Shown here in pieces: positions 60,296 through 64,000 of a stretch of DNA of 64,000 bases (positions are counted from its first letter, which is position 1; each line of letters opens with the position of its first letter). Location: assembly GCA_963989385.1 (NCBI GenBank), contig OZ022510.1, positions 33,485,448 through 33,549,447 of the forward strand. Direction: 5' to 3'. This DNA comes from Ctena decussata. Taxonomy: Eukaryota > Mollusca > Bivalvia > Lucinida > Lucinidae. A model generated the notes under the pieces. That model was not told where the DNA came from and searched no databases. It saw nothing but the letters and a program-made list of their open reading frames with translations. The position numbers and the translations under genes were made by a program.

Positions 60296-61250
60296 TAAAA
60301 TACTATGGTATTTGCTGCATTTTCTGACAATGTCGCTGCTGTAATACTCAATGTACTTTTAGACTAATAACAGTGAGAAATGAGACCTATACAAGGGCAA
60401 AATATTTTTTGTATACCAAGCAAACGTTGATATTGCCTTCCGATACGAAGCCATACGTAACTCCAATTAAGTGTCATTAAGACAGTTTCACTTCTAAACC
60501 TGATTATTATATTTTTTTCATAAGCAGACTGGAAGGCACCAATAAAAATATTTCTATGTTTGCTTTTCAACGTAATAAAACGTAACGACTAAACTTTATG
60601 GTTTCAAAGTTTCTCAAATGAATTAAGTTCACGATCAATTTTATTAATCGTCTTGTTTTTTTCTCTTTTAGTGTCTGATACCGTCTTTATTCTGGGTCTT
60701 TCTGTCTTTCCGAATTACCTGAAATATGCAAATCAGTCTAGTTTTAATTGGATATCAGATATTTATTATTATTATTATTATTATTTTAATCGATTCAAAA
60801 AAATCCAGATCCGTCTAGTAAGACGAGTCTAACCTTCGGGATGGTTTTGAAAGAGGAAAATGTTTTTTGTATAATCGAAAAATAGGACACTTTAAATAGG
60901 AAATAGATTTAGAATCCATATTAAAATAATACCATAGAAATGGCTTGAAATTTTCGTTAGTCCTCAAAGTTTAGCTAAAATATAATTTTGTAAAACAGGA
61001 AGGCGTCTCAAGCAACACTTAAGGCAAGTGAGTGCACATATGTCTGCAGCAATGGGGCATACAACATGATAGTTTGACCCTCTCTAGGGTTGGGTTATCA
61101 TATCTTATAACGTAGACCCAAGAACTGTATATATCGACAGTATGTCAGAAACAGGAGTTTATAATTCCTCTCAAAGAGTATTTGCTCCTGGCCGGAAATC
61201 ATTGGGCAGGTTCCTCTTATATTTAGAAAATATACTTATGTGCATTATAT
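60296..61250. other. Copy B-only segment
   Basis: About 0.95 kb between GTTATGAATT and ACCCTTCGGGTTTAAG, which lie only about 27 bp apart in copy A (14,451-14,478). It contains a TTA microsatellite at about 60,763-60,786. I find no terminal inverted repeat or target duplication, so it may be a deletion in A rather than an insertion in B. No gene. Confidence 0.5.
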
Positions 61251-61517
61251 ACCCTTCGGGTTTAAGTTATAGGTCATAGTTAATTTGTTTATAGTATTAA
61301 GAGTTTTGAAAAGTTTAGATAATTTTGTCTCATATTCAGAACCGAAAATAAAATATAAGATTTTAAAATCTCGACTGTGCAATCAGTTACCCAGAACAAG
61401 TTTCCTGAGTTTTGTCAAACGGTTTAACACTTTATTATAATTGTCTTACTTTTTTCCGAACATCGGAGGCTTGTTCTTAACTTCGTCCCACGCTTTCTAG
61501 AGGATCGCTTTTTTTTT

Positions 61518-63245
61518 AGCTCACCTGTCAAGGTGAGCTTATAGCATAGCCTTGGTCCGTCGTCCGTCGTCGGCGGCGTCGGCGTCGGCGTCGGCGTCGT
61601 CGTTCACACTTTTAAACATCAATATCTCCTACACCAGTTGGCCAATGTTAATCAAATTTTATGTGTAACATTGTTGGGATGGGGGATTGACTTCATGAGG
61701 TTTTAAGTCAGATTGGATTGGAACTCTGGTTGCCATGGCAACATATAGCTCCCATAGACTTATAATGGGAAAAACTTCAAAAATCTTATTCTCTGAAACC
61801 ATGAGGCCCAGAGCTTACATATTTAGTATGTACCAATATCTAGTGGTCCTTTACATAAATCCTGCCAACCATGTCCCTGGGGCCCAAATTGGCCACGCCC
61901 CGAGGTGTCATTAGCTCCCTTAGACTTACAATGGGAAAAACTTAAAAAATCTTCTTCTCTGAAACCATGAGGCCCAGAGCTTACATATTTAGTATGTACC
62001 AATATCTAGTGGTCCTCTACATAAATCCTGCCAACCATATCCCTGGGGCCCAAATTGGCCACGCCCTGGGGATCATTAGCTCCCGTAGACTTACAATGGG
62101 AAAATCTTAAAAAATCTTCTTCTCTGAAACCATGAGGCCCAGAGCTTACATATTTAGTATGTACCAATATCTAGTGGTCCTCTACTTAAATCCTGCCAAC
62201 CATGTCCCTGGGGCCCAAATTGGCCACGCCCCGGGGGTCATTATCTCCCATAGTCTTACAATGGGAAAAACTTCAAAAATCTTCCTCTCTGAATCCATGA
62301 GGCCCAGAGCTTACATATTTAATATGTACCAATATCTAGTGGTCCTCTACATAAATCCTGCCAACCATGTCCCTGGGGCCCAAATTGGCCAGGCCCCGGG
62401 GGTCATTAGATCCCATAGACTAACAATGGGAAAAACTTAAAAAATCTTCTTATCTGAAACCATGAGGCCCAAAGCTTATATATTAAGTATGTAGCAATGT
62501 TAAGTGGTCCTCTATGTAAATCCTGCCAATTGAGCCCCTGGGGTCCAAACTGGCCACACCCTAGGGGGTCATTTGTTTATATAGAGCTATATTGCTAAAG
62601 AACCTTCAAAAATCTTCTTCTCTGAAATCATGAAGCCCAGAGCTTATATATTTAATATGTATCAATGTTTAGTGGTCCTCTATATAAATCCTGTCAACCA
62701 AGCCCCTGGGGTCCAAACTGGCCGCACCCCAGGGGGTCATTTGTTTATATAGAGGATATTAGCAAAGAACCTTCAAAAATCTTCTTCTCTGAAATCATGA
62801 GGCCAAAAGCATATATATTTAGTGTGTAGCAATGTTTAGTGGTGCTCTATGTAAATCCTGCCAATTAGGCCCCTGGGGTCCAAACTGGCCACACCCCAGG
62901 GGGTCATTTGTTTATATAGAGCTATATCGCTAAAGAACTTTCAAAAATCTTCTTCTCTGAAACCATGAAGCCCAGAGCTTATATGATTAGTATGTAGCAA
63001 TTTAAATGGTCCTGTACATGACTCCTGCCAATCAAGCCCCTGGGGTCCAAACTGGCTACACCCCAGAGGGTCATTTGTTTATATAGAGCTAATTAGCTAA
63101 ACAACCTTACAGAATCTTCGTCTCTGAAACCATGAGGCCCAGAGCTTATATATTTATTGTGTATCAGTGTTTAGTGGCCCTCTACATAAATCCTGCCAAT
63201 CAAGCCCCTGGGGGCCAAACTGGCCACACCTTAGGGGGCCATTTG
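61518..63245 (+). mobile_element. Modular element with 166-bp tandem units
   Basis: Head hairpin AGCTCACCTGTCAAGGTGAG CTT, then GTCCGTCGTC and a GGCGTC microsatellite (about 61,556-61,602), then a lead segment (GGTTGCCATGGCAACATA) and tandem units. CTCTGAAACCATGAGG recurs at about 61,791, 61,957, 62,122, 62,287, 62,452, 62,620, 62,787, 62,955 and 63,122, a period of 165-168 bp. The head and microsatellite match the plan of the 440-bp-module elements. No CTCTTG end appears before a second head begins. The open frames here translate the units and are not genes. Confidence 0.7.
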
Positions 63246-64000
63246 TTAGCTAACCTGTCAAGGTGAGCTTATAGTATAGCCATGGTCTGTTGTCCGTCGT
63301 CGTCCACACTTTTAAACACCAATATCTTCTAAGCCAACAGGCCAATCTTGATCAAATTTTATGTGTAGCATTGTTGGGGTGGGGGATTGACTGCATTAGG
63401 TTTAAGGGCAGATTGGGTTGGAACTCTGGTTGCCATGGCAACATATAGCTCCCATAGACTTATAATGGGAAAAACTTCAAAAATCTTCTTCTCTGAAACC
63501 ATGAAGCCCAGAGCTTACATATTTAGTATGTACCAAGGTCTAGTGGTCCCCTACATTAATCCTGCCAACCATGCCCCTGGGGCCCAAATTGGTTACGCCC
63601 TGGGGGTCATTAGCTCCCATAGACTTACAATGGGAAAATCTTAAAAAATCTTCATCTCTGAAACCATGAGGCCAAGAGCTTACATATTTAGTATGTACCA
63701 ATGTCTAATGGAACCCTACATAAATCCTGCCAACCATGCCCCTGGGGCCCAAATTGGCCACACCCTGGGGGTCATAAGCTCCCATAGACTTACAATGGGA
63801 AAATCTTAAAAAATCTTCTTCTCTGAAACCAGGAGGCCCATGGCTTATATATATAGCAAGTATCAATGTTTAGTGATCCCCTACTAAAAGCCTGTCACCC
63901 ATGCCCCTGGGGCTCAAATTGCCACTCCCCAGGGGGTCATTTGTTTAGATATAGCTATATAGCTGAAGAACCTTCAAACTTCTTCTTCTCTGAAACCATG
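63246..64000 (+). mobile_element. Second head and 166-bp array, cut by window end
   Basis: Restarts with AGCTAACCTGTCAAGGTGAG, TCCGTCGTCGTCC, ACACTTTTAAACACC and the GGTTGCCATGGCAACATA lead, followed by units at about 63,491, 63,656, 63,821 and 63,988. So a whole head-plus-array was tandemly duplicated or one copy inserted into another. Continues beyond 64,000. Confidence 0.7.

Larger units (their letters stand above)
36536..61460. repeat. Segmental duplication copy B
   Basis: Direct-orientation counterpart of 1-14,690. From 36,751 it aligns base by base with position 1 onward. The 36,536-36,750 part has its match only in copy C (28,185) because A is cut off. B is about 10 kb longer because of a 6.0-kb composite element, a SINE, a 1.7-kb element, a LINE fragment, about 1.25 kb at 55,735-56,985 and about 0.95 kb at 60,296-61,250 relative to A. 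Confidence 0.92.

Noticed and set aside
62132..63644. Repetitive proteins of 85-102 codons
   Set aside because: They are direct translations of the 166-bp tandem units with no start context or known domain.

Overview
The window looks like nuclear DNA from a mollusc, most likely a heterodont bivalve. It is AT-rich and full of retroelement remains, tRNA-derived SINEs with (AATC)n tails, short inverted-repeat elements ending in TGAGCCGCG, and modular tandem-repeat elements opening with AGCTCAC plus GTCC/GTCG microsatellites. I associate these repeat types with bivalve genomes from general knowledge; no database search was possible. I see no convincing host protein-coding exon and no canonical tRNA or rRNA gene. 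Every reading frame I can recognise belongs to a transposable element.

Layout. The dominant feature is a large direct duplication. Copy A runs from the left edge (cut by the window) to about 14,690. Copy B runs from about 36,540 to 61,460. The roughly 22 kb between them is mostly single copy, with a short diverged third copy (C) of the copy-B left edge at about 28,185-28,570. A and B are near-identical on the left (about 97-98% by eye) and clearly more diverged on the right (about 88-92%). They differ by several clean insertions, and the other copy preserves each empty site: a SINE in A at 9,266-9,532, and in B a 6.0-kb composite element at 39,987-46,031, a SINE at 49,179-49,407, a 1.7-kb element at 53,805-55,504 and a 5'-truncated LINE at 58,154-58,663. 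A false duplication of two haplotypes in the assembly is a real alternative to a genomic duplication.

Elements with recognisable proteins. (1) A nearly complete non-LTR retrotransposon on the minus strand (about 15,898-20,400) encodes an AP-type endonuclease, a reverse transcriptase and a C-terminal Cys/His motif. It is broken only by two in-frame stops and one homopolymer frameshift. Its N-terminal region carries a 2A-like GDVHPNPGP motif after a hydrophobic segment. (2) A Penelope-like reverse transcriptase on the minus strand (42,603-45,239) has one in-frame TGA and one frameshift. It sits inside the tandem modules of the 6.0-kb composite element. (3) An older plus-strand Penelope-like relic occurs in both duplicate copies (10,925-11,480 and 53,530-56,430), and in B it is split by the 1.7-kb element. 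(4) The tail of a second LINE family lies at 58,154-58,663.

The modular elements at 39,987-46,031, 53,805-55,504 and 61,518-64,000 share a design: an AGCTCAC hairpin head, a GTCC/GTCG microsatellite, then tandem modules of about 440 or 166 bp. The first two also end in a small hairpin followed by CTCTTG, inserted into T runs without a long target duplication. This resembles non-autonomous Helitron/Helentron-type elements, but that class is an inference. The remaining sequence is non-coding spacer with microsatellites and smaller repeats.
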